A stretch of DNA of 64,000 nt from CAYLLD01 sp964425135 (lineage in GTDB: Bacteria; Pseudomonadota; Alphaproteobacteria; Rhodobacterales; Rhodobacteraceae), in assembly GCA_964425135.1 (NCBI GenBank), contig CAYRKW010000004.1, positions 17,995-81,994 of the forward strand, given 5' to 3'. The translations under genes were made by a program, and so were the position numbers. The notes beneath the pieces were generated by a model. The model was not told the origin of the DNA. It did not search any database and saw nothing but the letters and a program-made list of their open reading frames with translations. Below, in pieces: positions 9,390-19,415 of this stretch (positions within the stretch are counted from its first letter, which is position 1; every line of letters begins with the position of its first letter).

Positions 9390-10958
9390 ATGAAAAAGTT
9401 GCTTTCCATGACCACTGCGATCGGGTTTGGCCTGATGGCTGTTGGCACTGCCTCAGAGGCACAAACACTGCGATGGACATCGCAAGGTGATGCGCTGACC
9501 CTTGATCCGCACAGCCAGAACGAAGGCCCGACGATTGCCATGAACGGCAACATCTACGAGCGACTGGTGAACCGTGAGCCTGACCTGTCGCTGGTGCCTG
9601 AGCTTGCTGTCAGCTGGGAAGCGGTTGAGCCCGCCAAATGGGAATTCAAGCTGCGCGAAGGCGTGAAATTCCATGGTGGAGAGGACTTTACCGCATCAGA
9701 CGTTGTGTTCTCGATCAACCGTGCCAAGGCCGAAGCCTCTGACTTCAAAGAGCAGGTTGCCAGCATCACCGGTGCCGAGGCGATTGATGATCTGACGGTG
9801 CATATTACCACTGATGGGCCGAACCCGATCCTGCCCAACCAGTTGACCTCGCTGTTCATGGTCGATGAGGGCTGGGCAACAGAGAATGGTGTCATTGAAC
9901 CGCAGAATTTTGCGGCCAATGAAGAGAATTTCGCCACCCGCAACACCAATGGTACTGGCCCGTTCAAAGTTGACAGCCGTGCGCCCGACGAAATGACAGT
10001 GCTGGTCCGAAACGAAGCATGGTGGGGCAATGAGATGTTCCCCGGCAACATCCAGCGTATCGAATATCGACCCATCAAAAATGCGGCGACCCGCGTTGCT
10101 GCGCTTTTGTCCGGCGAGGTTGATTTCGTGCTCGACCCACCTTTGCAGGATCTCCAGCGGATCGAGGCGGCGGGCGAGTTGAAAGTCGCGACTGTCCCTC
10201 AGGTGCGGACAATCTTCTTTGGCATGGATCAGGGCGTGGAGGAACTGCGCACCTCCAATGTCAAAGGCGCCAACCCCTTCGCAGATGTGCGTGTGCGCAA
10301 AGCGATGGATCTGGCGATTGACGAAGAAGCGATCCAGCGTGTTGTGATGGAAGGGCTCAGCTTCCCGGCCGGTATGATCACATCGCCCGGCGTTCTGGGT
10401 AACACGCCCGATCAGGATGCGCCGATGGGTTATGATCTTGATCAGGCCAAGGCGTTGATGGATGAGGCTGGTTATGGCGACGGGTTCACCGTGCGTCTCG
10501 ACTGCCCGAATGACCGCTACAACAATGACGAGAAAATCTGTCAGGCGGCCGTCGCGATGCTCGCAAAAATCGGGATCGATGTAACACTCGAAGCGATCAC
10601 CAAAGCGCAGCACTTCCCGAAAATCCAGAACCGTGAGACCGACTTCTACATGCTCGGTTGGGGCGTTCCGACGCTCGATAGCCACTATGTCTTCAGCTAC
10701 CTGCTGGACGGCGAGGGATCGTGGAATGCGACCGGTTACAGCAATGACAAGGTCAATGACGTGACAGCTGCGATTGCCACGGAAACCGATCTTGCCAAGC
10801 GCGAGATGCTCATCGGTGAGGCGTGGTCTCAGGTCAAAGATGATGCGCCCTATATCCCAATCCACCATCAGGTGATTGCATGGGGTATGAGCGACAAGCT
10901 CGACCTGCCAATCGCGGCAAATGACACGCCCTATTTCCGATTTGCGGTCATGCAATAA
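9390..10958 (+). CDS. ABC transporter periplasmic substrate-binding protein (peptide/nickel type)
   Basis: This 522-residue SBP_bac_5-type protein starts MKKLLSMTTAIGFG with a signal peptide ending near SEAQT. Family marks are DALTLDPHSQNEGPT, NIYERLVNREPDLSLVPELA, the WEFKLREGVKFHGG block, a GTGPFK block and TRVAALLSGEVDF. It binds a peptide or other small solute in the periplasm and delivers it to the membrane permeases encoded directly downstream. Which solute cannot be told from sequence. It heads the operon, with a hairpin between it and the first permease gene. Confidence 0.95.
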   Translation: MKKLLSMTTAIGFGLMAVGTASEAQTLRWTSQGDALTLDPHSQNEGPTIAMNGNIYERLVNREPDLSLVPELAVSWEAVEPAKWEFKLREGVKFHGGEDFTASDVVFSINRAKAEASDFKEQVASITGAEAIDDLTVHITTDGPNPILPNQLTSLFMVDEGWATENGVIEPQNFAANEENFATRNTNGTGPFKVDSRAPDEMTVLVRNEAWWGNEMFPGNIQRIEYRPIKNAATRVAALLSGEVDFVLDPPLQDLQRIEAAGELKVATVPQVRTIFFGMDQGVEELRTSNVKGANPFADVRVRKAMDLAIDEEAIQRVVMEGLSFPAGMITSPGVLGNTPDQDAPMGYDLDQAKALMDEAGYGDGFTVRLDCPNDRYNNDEKICQAAVAMLAKIGIDVTLEAITKAQHFPKIQNRETDFYMLGWGVPTLDSHYVFSYLLDGEGSWNATGYSNDKVNDVTAAIATETDLAKREMLIGEAWSQVKDDAPYIPIHHQVIAWGMSDKLDLPIAANDTPYFRFAVMQ

Positions 10959-10971
10959 CATCACCTGATGC

Positions 10972-11000
10972 GACCGGGGCGGCATCTCGCGGCCCCGGTC
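10972..11000 (+). promoter_or_regulatory. Intercistronic hairpin after the binding-protein gene
   Basis: GACCGGGGC (10972-10980) pairs perfectly with GCCCCGGTC (10992-11000) around an 11-nt loop. No T-run follows. Hairpins in this position usually stabilise the binding-protein mRNA or cause partial termination, giving more binding protein than permease; that role is inferred here. Confidence 0.6.
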
Positions 11001-11024
11001 CTCTAGCAAAGATTTTCCCGACAT

Positions 11025-11999
11025 ATGCTCTGGTTCATATCGCGCCGCGTGGTTCAATCCGTTTTCGTTATGCTGATCGTCTCAGCGGTGGCGTTTGCGC
11101 TCTTTACTTATGTCGGCAATCCGGTGAACCAGATGGTTGGTCAGGACGCGACGATGGAACGGCGCGCCGAGATCAAGGAGGCGCTGGGCCTCAATGACAG
11201 CATATGGGTACAATACTCCCGTTTCGTAGCACGCGCCGCCCAAGGCGAGTTCGGCCTGAGCCTACGCTCGCGCATTTCCGTCTCGGAGCTTATCGCGGAC
11301 CGCTTGCCTGCCACGCTTGAACTTGTCTTTGTCTCGGCTGTGATTTCGCTGATCTTGGGGATCGGGGCCGGGATATATACCGGCATCAAGCGCAACTCGT
11401 TCCTATCGCGAACGATCCTGTCCTCATCGCTCGTAGGCGTGAGCCTGCCCACATTCATAATCGGCATCGCGCTGATCTATCTCTTCGCGGTTCAATTGCG
11501 ATGGCTTCCCTCGTCAGGGCGCGCAGGGACAGTGCCGGTGATCGGCGTCTGGGAGACATCGCTTGTGACGCTAGAGGGCTGGCGCTCGATCATCCTGCCC
11601 GCGATCACACTGTCGCTCTTTCAGACCACAATGATCCTGCGGCTGGTGCGTGCCGAAATGCTCGAAGTGATGCAGACCGATTATATCAAATTCGCCCGCG
11701 CCCGTGGGCTGACCGAGCGGGCGATCAATTTCACCCATGCGCTCAAGAACACGCTGGTGCCTGTGATCACGATAATCGGGATCAACATAGGCGGGCTGAT
11801 CGGCTATTCGATCATCACAGAGACGGTATTCCAATGGCCCGGCACTGGCCTGTTGTTCATTCAAGCCGTTGAATTTGCCGATGTGCCGGTGATGGCGGCG
11901 TATTTATGTTTCGTGGCGCTCGTCTTTGTGCTGGTGAACCTGATCGTTGATATTCTTTATGTGGTGATCGATCCACGCATCCGCGTCGGAGCCTCCTGA
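11025..11999 (+). CDS. ABC transporter permease (DppB/OppB type)
   Basis: The 324-residue inner-membrane protein starts MLWFISRRVVQSVFVMLIVSA, the usual DppB N-terminus with TM1. About six membrane segments follow. The DppB-family block GLNDSIWVQYSRFV is present, and the EAA loop reads YIKFARARGLTERAINFTHALKN near residue 220. It forms the translocation channel with the next gene. The stop overlaps the start of the next permease by one nucleotide (TGATG), indicating translational coupling. Confidence 0.95.
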   Translation: MLWFISRRVVQSVFVMLIVSAVAFALFTYVGNPVNQMVGQDATMERRAEIKEALGLNDSIWVQYSRFVARAAQGEFGLSLRSRISVSELIADRLPATLELVFVSAVISLILGIGAGIYTGIKRNSFLSRTILSSSLVGVSLPTFIIGIALIYLFAVQLRWLPSSGRAGTVPVIGVWETSLVTLEGWRSIILPAITLSLFQTTMILRLVRAEMLEVMQTDYIKFARARGLTERAINFTHALKNTLVPVITIIGINIGGLIGYSIITETVFQWPGTGLLFIQAVEFADVPVMAAYLCFVALVFVLVNLIVDILYVVIDPRIRVGAS

Positions 12000-12904
12000 T
12001 GTTCGCGCGGTTTCTCGACAATGATATCGCCTACAGCTTCTTTCGCTCGCCCGGAGCCATTGTGGCAGGGATTATCACGCTTGCCTTTATGCTCATGGCG
12101 CTTTTCGCCCCATGGCTTGCACCGTTTGACCCGTTTGATCCCGCACAGATCAGCCTGTGGGATGGCAAACTGCCGCCCGCATGGGTTGAAGGCGGACAGG
12201 ATCAGTACCTTTTGGGCACGGACAATCAGGGGCGCGATATGCTATCGACGATGATCTATGGCGGGCGGCTGTCGATCATCATTGGCCTCGCCGCGGTGTT
12301 TCTGGGCATGACGCTGGGCGTGACGCTTGGCGTGATTTCGGGCTATCTGGGCGGTTGGGTCGATAGCGTGATTATGCGGGTTGCGGATGTGCAGTTCACC
12401 ATCCCTGGTATTCTGCTGGCGATCCTCATCAACGGCATCGCCCGCAACCTCTTGCCCATAGATGTGCGCGAGGCTTACTCGATCTACGTCGTGATCTTCG
12501 CCATCGGCCTGTCGGACTGGCCGCAATACGCGCGTGTGACGCGCGGTGCGACGCTCGTGGAGGTGCAAAAGGAATATGTGCAAGCCGCACGCGTTATCGG
12601 CCTGCCAAGCTGGCTGATCATGCTGCGCCATGTCATGCCCAATGTGTTGCGCCCGGTGCTGGTGCTGGCCACCATCGGGCTTGCGCTCGCGATCATCTCC
12701 GAGGCCACGCTCAGTTTTCTGGGACAAGGAGTGCCGCCCACCACGCCAAGCCTTGGGACGCTGATCCGGGTGGGCAATGAATACCTCTATTCAGGACTGT
12801 GGTGGATTACGTTCTTCCCGGCCATCGCGCTGGTCGTGCTGGTCTTTGCTGTGAATATGCTGGGGGATTGGATGCGCGATGCACTCAATCCAAAACTGCG
12901 ATGA
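11999..12904 (+). CDS. ABC transporter permease (DppC/OppC type)
   Basis: This 301-residue partner permease has an N-terminal helix (GAIVAGIITLAFMLMALFAPWLAPFDPF), the DppC signature LGTDNQGRDMLSTMIYGGRLS near residue 75, and an EAA loop EYVQAARVIGLPSWLIMLRHVMPN near residue 195. It pairs with the DppB-like permease to form the channel. The stop overlaps the ATPase start (ATGA, 12901-12904). Confidence 0.95.
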   Translation: MFARFLDNDIAYSFFRSPGAIVAGIITLAFMLMALFAPWLAPFDPFDPAQISLWDGKLPPAWVEGGQDQYLLGTDNQGRDMLSTMIYGGRLSIIIGLAAVFLGMTLGVTLGVISGYLGGWVDSVIMRVADVQFTIPGILLAILINGIARNLLPIDVREAYSIYVVIFAIGLSDWPQYARVTRGATLVEVQKEYVQAARVIGLPSWLIMLRHVMPNVLRPVLVLATIGLALAIISEATLSFLGQGVPPTTPSLGTLIRVGNEYLYSGLWWITFFPAIALVVLVFAVNMLGDWMRDALNPKLR

Positions 12905-14592
12905 GCCTTCTGGAGATTACCGATCTCGATATCGAGTTCCCAACCCGTCGCGGCGTGATTAAAGCCGCACGCGGTGTCTCGCTCACTGTTGCGCCCGGCG
13001 AAGTGTTGGGCGTGGTCGGGGAGAGTGGCGCAGGCAAATCGACCATTGGCAACGCCATCATGGACCTTCTGCAACCGCCCGGACGGGTGGCCGCGGGCAA
13101 GATCATCTTCGAAGGTCAGAACCTGCGCGATCTGGACGCGGAGGCGATGCGCAAGATACGCGGCGCCAAAATCGGCATGATCTTTCAGGACCCGCAAACC
13201 TCGCTCAACCCGCTCCTGACAATCGGCGCGCAACTCATCGAGAGCATCCGCACATCGCGCGGTATGCGTGAAAGCGAGGCCAAAGCCGAAGCCGTGCGCC
13301 TCCTTGAAGCGGTGGGCATCCCCCATGCCGCCCCGCGCCTTAAAGCCTATCCGCATGAGTTTTCGGGGGGGATGCGGCAAAGGGTTGTCATCGCGCTGGC
13401 CTTGTCGGGCGACCCGGATCTGATCGTCGCCGATGAGCCAACAACCGCGCTCGATGTGTCGATCCAGAAACAGATATTGGAACTGATTAAGGACCTGTGC
13501 CGCGCCCGCGATCTGGGCGTCATCCTGATCACCCATGACATCGGTGTTATCGCCGAAATCGCCGACAGGGTCACGGTGATGTATCGCGGCCAGGTCGTGG
13601 AGACGGGGACCACGCAACAGGTTCTGACGGCACCTGTGCATGACTACACAAAATCCCTGATCGCCGCCGTGCCGCGCGCTGACCGTAAACTCGACCGCTT
13701 CGCATCGGTTGACTATATCGAAGGCGGCGATGTGGCGAGCCGCAAGATCGACATCAAATCACATTGGCTGGGCGCTGCGCTGAGTGAGGATGAACAGGCC
13801 GGACCGGTGATCGACGCGCAGGATTTGGAGCTGTCCTTCGTGCTGGAACGCGCCTTTCTCAAACGCAACCGCAAGCTCTTGAAAGCGGTCGATCACGTCT
13901 CGCTGACAATCAAACGGGGGGAGACTTTCGGTCTCGTTGGGGAGAGCGGCTCTGGCAAATCCACTGTCGCCCGGATCATCGCAGGCCTGCATATTCAAGA
14001 CCAGGGGCGTGTCTCGATCCTGGGCCAACAGGTGCAGGGAAAACGCCGCAACGAGGCTGAGCGGGCGGTTGATCAAAAGCTGCAAATGATCTTCCAGGAC
14101 CCGTATTCCTCACTCAACGGGCGGATGAAAGTGCTCGACGTCGTGGCCGAGCCGATCCGTTTCTACAAGCTGACTTCCAGCGAGACTGAAACGCGCCAAA
14201 TCGTCCGCGATCTGCTCGACCACGTGGGCCTTGGCGGCGATGCGGCCATGCGCTACCCGCATGAGTTCTCAGGCGGTCAGCGTCAACGCATCTCCATCGC
14301 CCGCGCACTCGCCGCCCGCCCGCGCATCCTGATTTGCGATGAACCAACATCCGCGCTTGATGTGTCAATACAGGCGCAAATATTGAATCTTTTGAAAGAC
14401 CTACAAGAAGAACTTCAGCTAACAATGCTGTTTATTAGCCACGACCTCCCGGTCATCCGCCAAATGTGTGATCGCGTCGCGGTGATGAAGGGTGGTCAGC
14501 TTGTGGAAGTTACACAAACCGAGCATTTGTTCCAAAATCCTCAGCACGACTATTCCAAAGAACTGATCGACCTGATGCCGCGTATGATCTGA
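12901..14592 (+). CDS. ABC transporter ATP-binding protein with two fused ATPase domains
   Basis: From the ATG at 12901 (overlapping the permease stop) the protein is 563 residues and fuses the DppD-like and DppF-like ATPases. First half: Walker A GESGAGKS, signature FSGGMRQRV, Walker B LIVADEPTTALD. Second half from about residue 305: Walker A GESGSGKS, signature FSGGQRQRI, Walker B ILICDEPTSALD. It powers solute import through the two permeases. The longer in-frame extension back to 12799 lies inside the permease gene and is not used. Confidence 0.95.
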   Translation: MSLLEITDLDIEFPTRRGVIKAARGVSLTVAPGEVLGVVGESGAGKSTIGNAIMDLLQPPGRVAAGKIIFEGQNLRDLDAEAMRKIRGAKIGMIFQDPQTSLNPLLTIGAQLIESIRTSRGMRESEAKAEAVRLLEAVGIPHAAPRLKAYPHEFSGGMRQRVVIALALSGDPDLIVADEPTTALDVSIQKQILELIKDLCRARDLGVILITHDIGVIAEIADRVTVMYRGQVVETGTTQQVLTAPVHDYTKSLIAAVPRADRKLDRFASVDYIEGGDVASRKIDIKSHWLGAALSEDEQAGPVIDAQDLELSFVLERAFLKRNRKLLKAVDHVSLTIKRGETFGLVGESGSGKSTVARIIAGLHIQDQGRVSILGQQVQGKRRNEAERAVDQKLQMIFQDPYSSLNGRMKVLDVVAEPIRFYKLTSSETETRQIVRDLLDHVGLGGDAAMRYPHEFSGGQRQRISIARALAARPRILICDEPTSALDVSIQAQILNLLKDLQEELQLTMLFISHDLPVIRQMCDRVAVMKGGQLVEVTQTEHLFQNPQHDYSKELIDLMPRMI

Positions 14593-14662
14593 CCCACCAA
14601 GCGGAGCGCCCTTGCGGGCGCACGCCATAAAGGTGCCCCGAATGCTGCGCATCCGGGGGGAT

Positions 14663-14711
14663 GAGTACTTGAAAAATGCGAAATTTGGTCTTTCGCATTT
14701 TCAAAATACTC
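14663..14711. terminator. Inverted repeat downstream of the ABC operon
   Basis: GAGTACTTGAAAAATGCGAAA at the left and TTTCGCATTTTCAAAATACTC at the right form an almost perfect hairpin of about 20 bp around a TTTGGTC loop. It lies in the convergent space between the transporter operon and the minus-strand aminotransferase, so it may terminate both. The wording resembles dispersed intergenic palindromes of roseobacters, so it may also be a copy of a repeat family. Confidence 0.6.
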
Positions 14712-14749
14712 CCGCCGGAGGCAAATAAACTTTTAAGTCGTAACGCGCG

Positions 14750-15931
14750 TCAGCGCGTTGCTGTTTGGTTAGACAGGAACGTGCTCATGCGTGCAGCGGC
14801 GCGCTCGATGTTCTCGCGGCTGTTGGCGTAGCTCAGGCGGATGTAGCCCTCGCCGAGGATGCCAAAATCCGGCCCGCCGATTGTCGCAACGCCGCAGGTT
14901 TCGAGAAGTGCGGAGGCCAGGTCTTTTCCACTCCATCCGGTTTCGCGAATATTCGGGAATGCGTAGAATGCCCCTTTTGGCACGACGCAAGAGACGCCCG
15001 GCAGGTTGTTCATCAGATCAACCACCAATTTGCGGCGGGCATCGAATTCGGCGATCATTTCTTGCACAGCGGTTTGCGGGCCGTTGAGCGCTTCGATCGC
15101 TGCAAATTGCGCGGGCGTGTTGACGCAGGACCAGGCGTTTACGGCCAGTTTGCGCGCTTTGTCGTAGAGGTCCGTCGGCCAGACCGAGTATCCCAAGCGC
15201 CATCCGGTCATGGCATAGGTTTTGGACCAGCCGTTGAGAAGGATCAGGCGATCTTGCAGCGCGGGATAGACGAGAAGGCTCTGATGGGTTTGGCCGTCAT
15301 AGATCATCTGATCGTATATCTCATCGGACAGAACCGCGATTTCAGGGTGATTGTCCAGTCCGGCCACCAGCGCATCAATCTCCGACTTGGGTGTGACACC
15401 GCCGCATGGATTGGCTGGAGAATTAAGGATAATCAGGCGGGTTTTATCACTGATCAGACCCAGCGTTTCATCTGCGGAAACCGCAAAGCCGTTTTCCTCG
15501 CGGATCGGGATCGGAATGGGCGTTGCGCCCGTATATTCGATCATTGAGCGGTAGATGGGAAAGCCCGGATCGGGGTACATGATTTCTGCGCCCGGTGCGC
15601 CGAACATCAGGATTGCGGTGAACATGGTCACTTTTCCGCCCGGTACGATCAGCACCCGATCGGGACTGACCTCCACATCGAACCGCCGATGCAAATCGCC
15701 AGACACCGCCTCGCGCAATTGCGGCAGGCCGGTTGCGGGCGTGTATCCGTGTTGTCCGTCGCGCATCGCCTTGACGGCAGCCTCGACAATCGTCGGGGGT
15801 GTTGGAAAATCCGGCTGACCGATGCCCAGATTGATGACATCCGCGCCTTGCGCTGCCAGTGCGCCAGCACGGGCCAGCACTGCGAAGGCGTTTTCTTCTC
15901 CGATCCGGTCAAACCCTTCTGTTGTTAGCAT
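14750..15931 (-). CDS. Pyridoxal-phosphate aminotransferase, class I/II (aspartate-aminotransferase-like)
   Basis: This 393-residue cytosolic enzyme shows the fold type I pattern: INLGIGQPDFPTPP near residue 36, YTPATGLPQLREAVS near 80, NSPANPCGG near 170, DEIYDQMIYDG near 200, and the PLP lysine in NGWSKTYAMTGWRLGY near 235. The C-terminal substrate-binding Arg is in GEGYIRLSYANSRENIERA. It transfers an amino group between an amino acid and a 2-oxo acid; the closest family members act on aspartate, aromatic amino acids or alanine. It stands alone on the minus strand between two plus-strand operons. Confidence 0.92.
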   Translation of the reverse strand: MLTTEGFDRIGEENAFAVLARAGALAAQGADVINLGIGQPDFPTPPTIVEAAVKAMRDGQHGYTPATGLPQLREAVSGDLHRRFDVEVSPDRVLIVPGGKVTMFTAILMFGAPGAEIMYPDPGFPIYRSMIEYTGATPIPIPIREENGFAVSADETLGLISDKTRLIILNSPANPCGGVTPKSEIDALVAGLDNHPEIAVLSDEIYDQMIYDGQTHQSLLVYPALQDRLILLNGWSKTYAMTGWRLGYSVWPTDLYDKARKLAVNAWSCVNTPAQFAAIEALNGPQTAVQEMIAEFDARRKLVVDLMNNLPGVSCVVPKGAFYAFPNIRETGWSGKDLASALLETCGVATIGGPDFGILGEGYIRLSYANSRENIERAAARMSTFLSNQTATR

Positions 15932-16147
15932 ACAAATCTCTCCCCGTCGTTATGCGGTCTATCAATTCACTGGTCGAACGCGCCGCAGTCGCAAATTTTT
16001 TTGCTGATCGCCAATTGACAAACCGCTGCCGACACGTCAACTCGCATCTCAGGAGTGTTGGCGTCGCTATGGGGCCCCTATTGGGCTTTCATAGCTCCCG
16101 AATGAAGGTCCTGAGGTCGCCTCAGGATGAGACGAGGCATCACACCT

Positions 16148-17602
16148 ATGGCCGCACGCACAATACCTGTATCCCCGTTTGATCTGATCATTTTCGGTGC
16201 CACCGGTGATCTGGCAAAGCGCAAGATATTTCCGTCGCTCTATTTTCGCATGAAGGCGGGGCAAATGCCTCAGAACGCGCGCATTATTGGTGCGGCACGC
16301 GGTGCGCTTAGCGACAAGGATTTTGTCGAGCTGGTGACAGAGGCGCTGCTTCCGCATGCTGGCGACAGGAATGATGCGACCCTCAAAGCCTTTCTGAAGA
16401 CGTTGAGTTTCGTCACCGTTGATGCGCTCTCGGATGACGGATGGGCGGCGCTCAAAGAAACGGTTGAGGCAGATCCACGCCCTGTGCGGGTGTTTTATCT
16501 GTCGGTCGGCCCGTCGATCTTTGACGATATTGCCTCGCGTCTGACCCGTTTCGAGATTGCAACGTCTGAAGCGCGTATCGTGGTCGAAAAGCCCTTGGGG
16601 CATGATCTGGCGTCTGCAAGAGAGTTGAACGCGCAGCTTGCCAAGTGTTTCGACGAAAAGCAGATTTACCGGATCGATCATTATCTGGGCAAGGAAACCG
16701 TGCAGAACCTGATGGTGTTGCGCTTTGGCAATGCGTTGTTTGAGCCGCTTTGGAACAACCGCCATATCGACCATGTCCAGATCACAGTTGCCGAAAGTCT
16801 TGGCGTTGAAGGGCGTGGCGGGTACTACGATAAGTCCGGCGCGATGCGCGATATGGTTCAAAACCATCTGATGCAGCTGTTGTGTCTGACCACGATGGAG
16901 CCGCCGTCGCATTACAACCCCGATGCGGTGCGCGACGAGAAGCTCAAGGTGATCCGCGCGCTCAAGCCGGTCTCGATTTCCGATACGGTGCGCGGTCAGT
17001 ATGCGGCCGGGGACGACACCGACGGGTTTCTGGCCGATGTTGGCGATCCAGAGAGCACAACGTCGAGTTTTGTGGCGCTCAAAGCCTCCATTGCGAACTG
17101 GCGCTGGGCGGGCGTTCCGATTTATCTGCGCACGGGCAAAATGCTCAAAAGCCGGATTTCCGAGATCGCGGTGATTTTCAAGGACGTCCCGCATGCGATC
17201 TTTCCGCAAATGGAGAACCAGCGGGGCAATGCGCTGATCATCCGGTTGCAGCCGGATGAAGGGATCACCCTGCGCATGACCATCAAGGAACCGGGGCCGG
17301 GGGGCTTGCGCCTTTCGGAAGTGCCGCTCGATATGAGCTTTAAAGATCATGTGGATCCGGGCATTCGTGTCTCGGACGCCTACGAGCGGTTGATCATGGA
17401 TGTCATTCGCGGCGATCAGACCCTTTTCATGCGCGGGGATGAGGTCGAGGCAGCATGGCAATGGGTTGATCCGGTGCTTTACGCATGGTCCAATTCCAAC
17501 GACAAGCCCGAAACCTATGAGCCGGGCAGCAACGGGCCGCGCGGGGCGGACAAGCTGCTCGAGCAGAACAATCACAAATGGCGCGATCTGCCGGAAAGTT
17601 AA
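16148..17602 (+). CDS. zwf: Glucose-6-phosphate 1-dehydrogenase
   Basis: The 484-residue enzyme oxidises glucose 6-phosphate to 6-phosphogluconolactone with NAD(P)+, the entry step of the Entner-Doudoroff and pentose phosphate routes. Visible marks are the nucleotide-binding FGATGDLAKRKIFPSLY near residue 11 and the active-site RIDHYLGKE near residue 175 (catalytic His-Asp neighbourhood), followed by VQNLMVLRFGN. I chose the ATG at 16148 because GAGG lies about 10 nt upstream and the protein then starts MAARTIPVSPF; an in-frame ATG at 16127 is possible. edd follows after 4 nt. No 6-phosphogluconolactonase gene (pgl) is adjacent. Confidence 0.97.
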   Translation: MAARTIPVSPFDLIIFGATGDLAKRKIFPSLYFRMKAGQMPQNARIIGAARGALSDKDFVELVTEALLPHAGDRNDATLKAFLKTLSFVTVDALSDDGWAALKETVEADPRPVRVFYLSVGPSIFDDIASRLTRFEIATSEARIVVEKPLGHDLASARELNAQLAKCFDEKQIYRIDHYLGKETVQNLMVLRFGNALFEPLWNNRHIDHVQITVAESLGVEGRGGYYDKSGAMRDMVQNHLMQLLCLTTMEPPSHYNPDAVRDEKLKVIRALKPVSISDTVRGQYAAGDDTDGFLADVGDPESTTSSFVALKASIANWRWAGVPIYLRTGKMLKSRISEIAVIFKDVPHAIFPQMENQRGNALIIRLQPDEGITLRMTIKEPGPGGLRLSEVPLDMSFKDHVDPGIRVSDAYERLIMDVIRGDQTLFMRGDEVEAAWQWVDPVLYAWSNSNDKPETYEPGSNGPRGADKLLEQNNHKWRDLPES

Positions 17603-17606
17603 GCAA

Positions 17607-19415
17607 ATGGCTTTGAATGATGTCATCGCCCGTGTCACAGATCGGGTTATCGAACGCAGCCACGACAGCCGGTCCGCGTATCAGGCGCGCATCGACAAGG
17701 CGGCGCGACAAGGCGTGAACCGGGCACATCTGGCTTGCGGAAACCTCGCGCATGCCTATGCCGCCTCAACCCAAGATGACAAATCGCGTCTTATTGCGGA
17801 TAAAGCGCCCAATCTGGGTATTGTGACAGCCTACAATGACATGCTTTCGGCCCATCAGCCGTTTGAGACCTATCCCGGTTTGATCCGCGAGGCTGCGCGC
17901 GATGCGGGCGCAACAGCTCAGGTCGCTGGCGGTGTTCCGGCGATGTGCGATGGGGTGACACAAGGCCAGCCGGGCATGGAACTCTCGCTCTTCTCGCGCG
18001 ACGTGATCGCTATGGCGGCGGGTATTTCGCTTTCGCATAACGTCTTTGACAGCGCGGTTTTCCTTGGCGTGTGCGACAAGATCGTGCCAGGTCTGGTGAT
18101 GGCGGCCGCAAGTTTCGGGCATCTTCCGGCAGTGTTCCTGCCTGCGGGCCCCATGACCTCGGGTCTGCCGAATGACGAAAAAGCCAAGGTGCGGCAGGAG
18201 TTTGCCACAGGGGCCATTGGTCGCGACGAGCTTATGGCTGCCGAGATGGCCTCCTATCACGGGCCGGGAACCTGCACGTTTTACGGCACTGCCAACACCA
18301 ATCAGATGCTGATGGAGTTCATGGGGCTGCATTTGCCCGGCGCCTCTTTCGTCAATCCCGGCACGCCACTGCGCGATGCGCTGACCCGCGCAGGCACCAA
18401 GCGCGCGGTTGAGATCACAGCACTTGGGAACGACTATATCCCGGCTGCTGATGTGCTTGATGCGCGCACCTTTGTGAACGGGATTGTCGGGTTAAATGCA
18501 ACGGGCGGTTCCACGAACCTGCTGATCCATCTTATCGCCATGGCCAAATCCGCAGGGCTCATTATCGATTGGCATGACTGCGAGGAAATTTCCGAAACCG
18601 TGCCGCTCATGGCGCGGGTTTATCCCAACGGGCTGGCGGATGTGAATCACTTCCATGCCGCAGGCGGGCTTGGCTTCATGATCGGTGAGTTGCTGCGCAA
18701 CGGATTGCTGCACGAGGATACACAAACGATTATGGGGCAGGGGCTTGAGGCTTATACCAAAGACCCCAAACTTGATGTGCATGGAGAGTTGCATTGGATG
18801 GATGGCCCTAAAGAGAGCCTTCAGACGAAAATCCTCAAACCTGTCTCCGACCCCTTTGCCCCGACGGGCGGGCTCAAAGCGCTTGCTGGCTCGCTTGGGA
18901 CGGGGGTGATGAAGGTCTCTGCGGTAAACCCCAAGCGCCATATCACCGAAGCGCCTGTGGCCGTATTCAACGATCAGCGCGATGTGAAAAGGGCGTTTGA
19001 TAACGGTGACTTAGACCGCGATGTTATTGTGGTCGTCCGCTATCAGGGGCCAATGGCGAACGGCATGCCGGAGTTGCATTCCCTGACACCGCCGTTGTCG
19101 GTGTTGCAAGGGCGCGGATATGATGTGGCGCTGGTCACCGACGGGCGCATGTCGGGTGCTTCGGGCAAAGTGCCCGCAGCGATCCATGTCTGCCCGGAAG
19201 CGCTCGATGGCGGGCCGATTGCGCAATTGCAGGACGGCGATCTGGTCCGGGTTGATGCGGTGGCTGGCACGCTCGAAATTCTGACGCCGGGCGTGACCGA
19301 GCGGATCATCACCCATCCAGACCTCAGTCATAAGGCGACCGGCACAGGGCGCGATATGTTCGAGCTGTTCCGCGCTCATGCCGGATCGGCCACCACCGGC
19401 GCGAGCGTGATCTGA
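17607..19415 (+). CDS. edd: 6-Phosphogluconate dehydratase
   Basis: The 602-residue enzyme dehydrates 6-phosphogluconate to KDPG, the defining Entner-Doudoroff step. It belongs to the IlvD/Edd Fe-S dehydratase family: IVTAYNDMLSAHQP near residue 70, VAGGVPAMCDGVTQGQPGMELS near 110 (cluster Cys), GTCTFYGTANTNQM near 220 (second Cys) and TDGRMSGASGK near 515. The ATG at 17607 lies 4 nt after the zwf stop. Its own stop overlaps the next gene by one nucleotide (TGATG). Confidence 0.97.
   Translation: MALNDVIARVTDRVIERSHDSRSAYQARIDKAARQGVNRAHLACGNLAHAYAASTQDDKSRLIADKAPNLGIVTAYNDMLSAHQPFETYPGLIREAARDAGATAQVAGGVPAMCDGVTQGQPGMELSLFSRDVIAMAAGISLSHNVFDSAVFLGVCDKIVPGLVMAAASFGHLPAVFLPAGPMTSGLPNDEKAKVRQEFATGAIGRDELMAAEMASYHGPGTCTFYGTANTNQMLMEFMGLHLPGASFVNPGTPLRDALTRAGTKRAVEITALGNDYIPAADVLDARTFVNGIVGLNATGGSTNLLIHLIAMAKSAGLIIDWHDCEEISETVPLMARVYPNGLADVNHFHAAGGLGFMIGELLRNGLLHEDTQTIMGQGLEAYTKDPKLDVHGELHWMDGPKESLQTKILKPVSDPFAPTGGLKALAGSLGTGVMKVSAVNPKRHITEAPVAVFNDQRDVKRAFDNGDLDRDVIVVVRYQGPMANGMPELHSLTPPLSVLQGRGYDVALVTDGRMSGASGKVPAAIHVCPEALDGGPIAQLQDGDLVRVDAVAGTLEILTPGVTERIITHPDLSHKATGTGRDMFELFRAHAGSATTGASVI

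Noticed and set aside
9696..11057. 453-codon open frame antisense to the substrate-binding protein gene
   Set aside because: Same reason: shadow of a high-confidence gene; no start signal and no domains.
16067..17638. 523-codon open frame antisense to zwf
   Set aside because: The plus strand encodes a full glucose-6-phosphate dehydrogenase with all motifs; the antisense translation is His/Arg-rich and without family resemblance.
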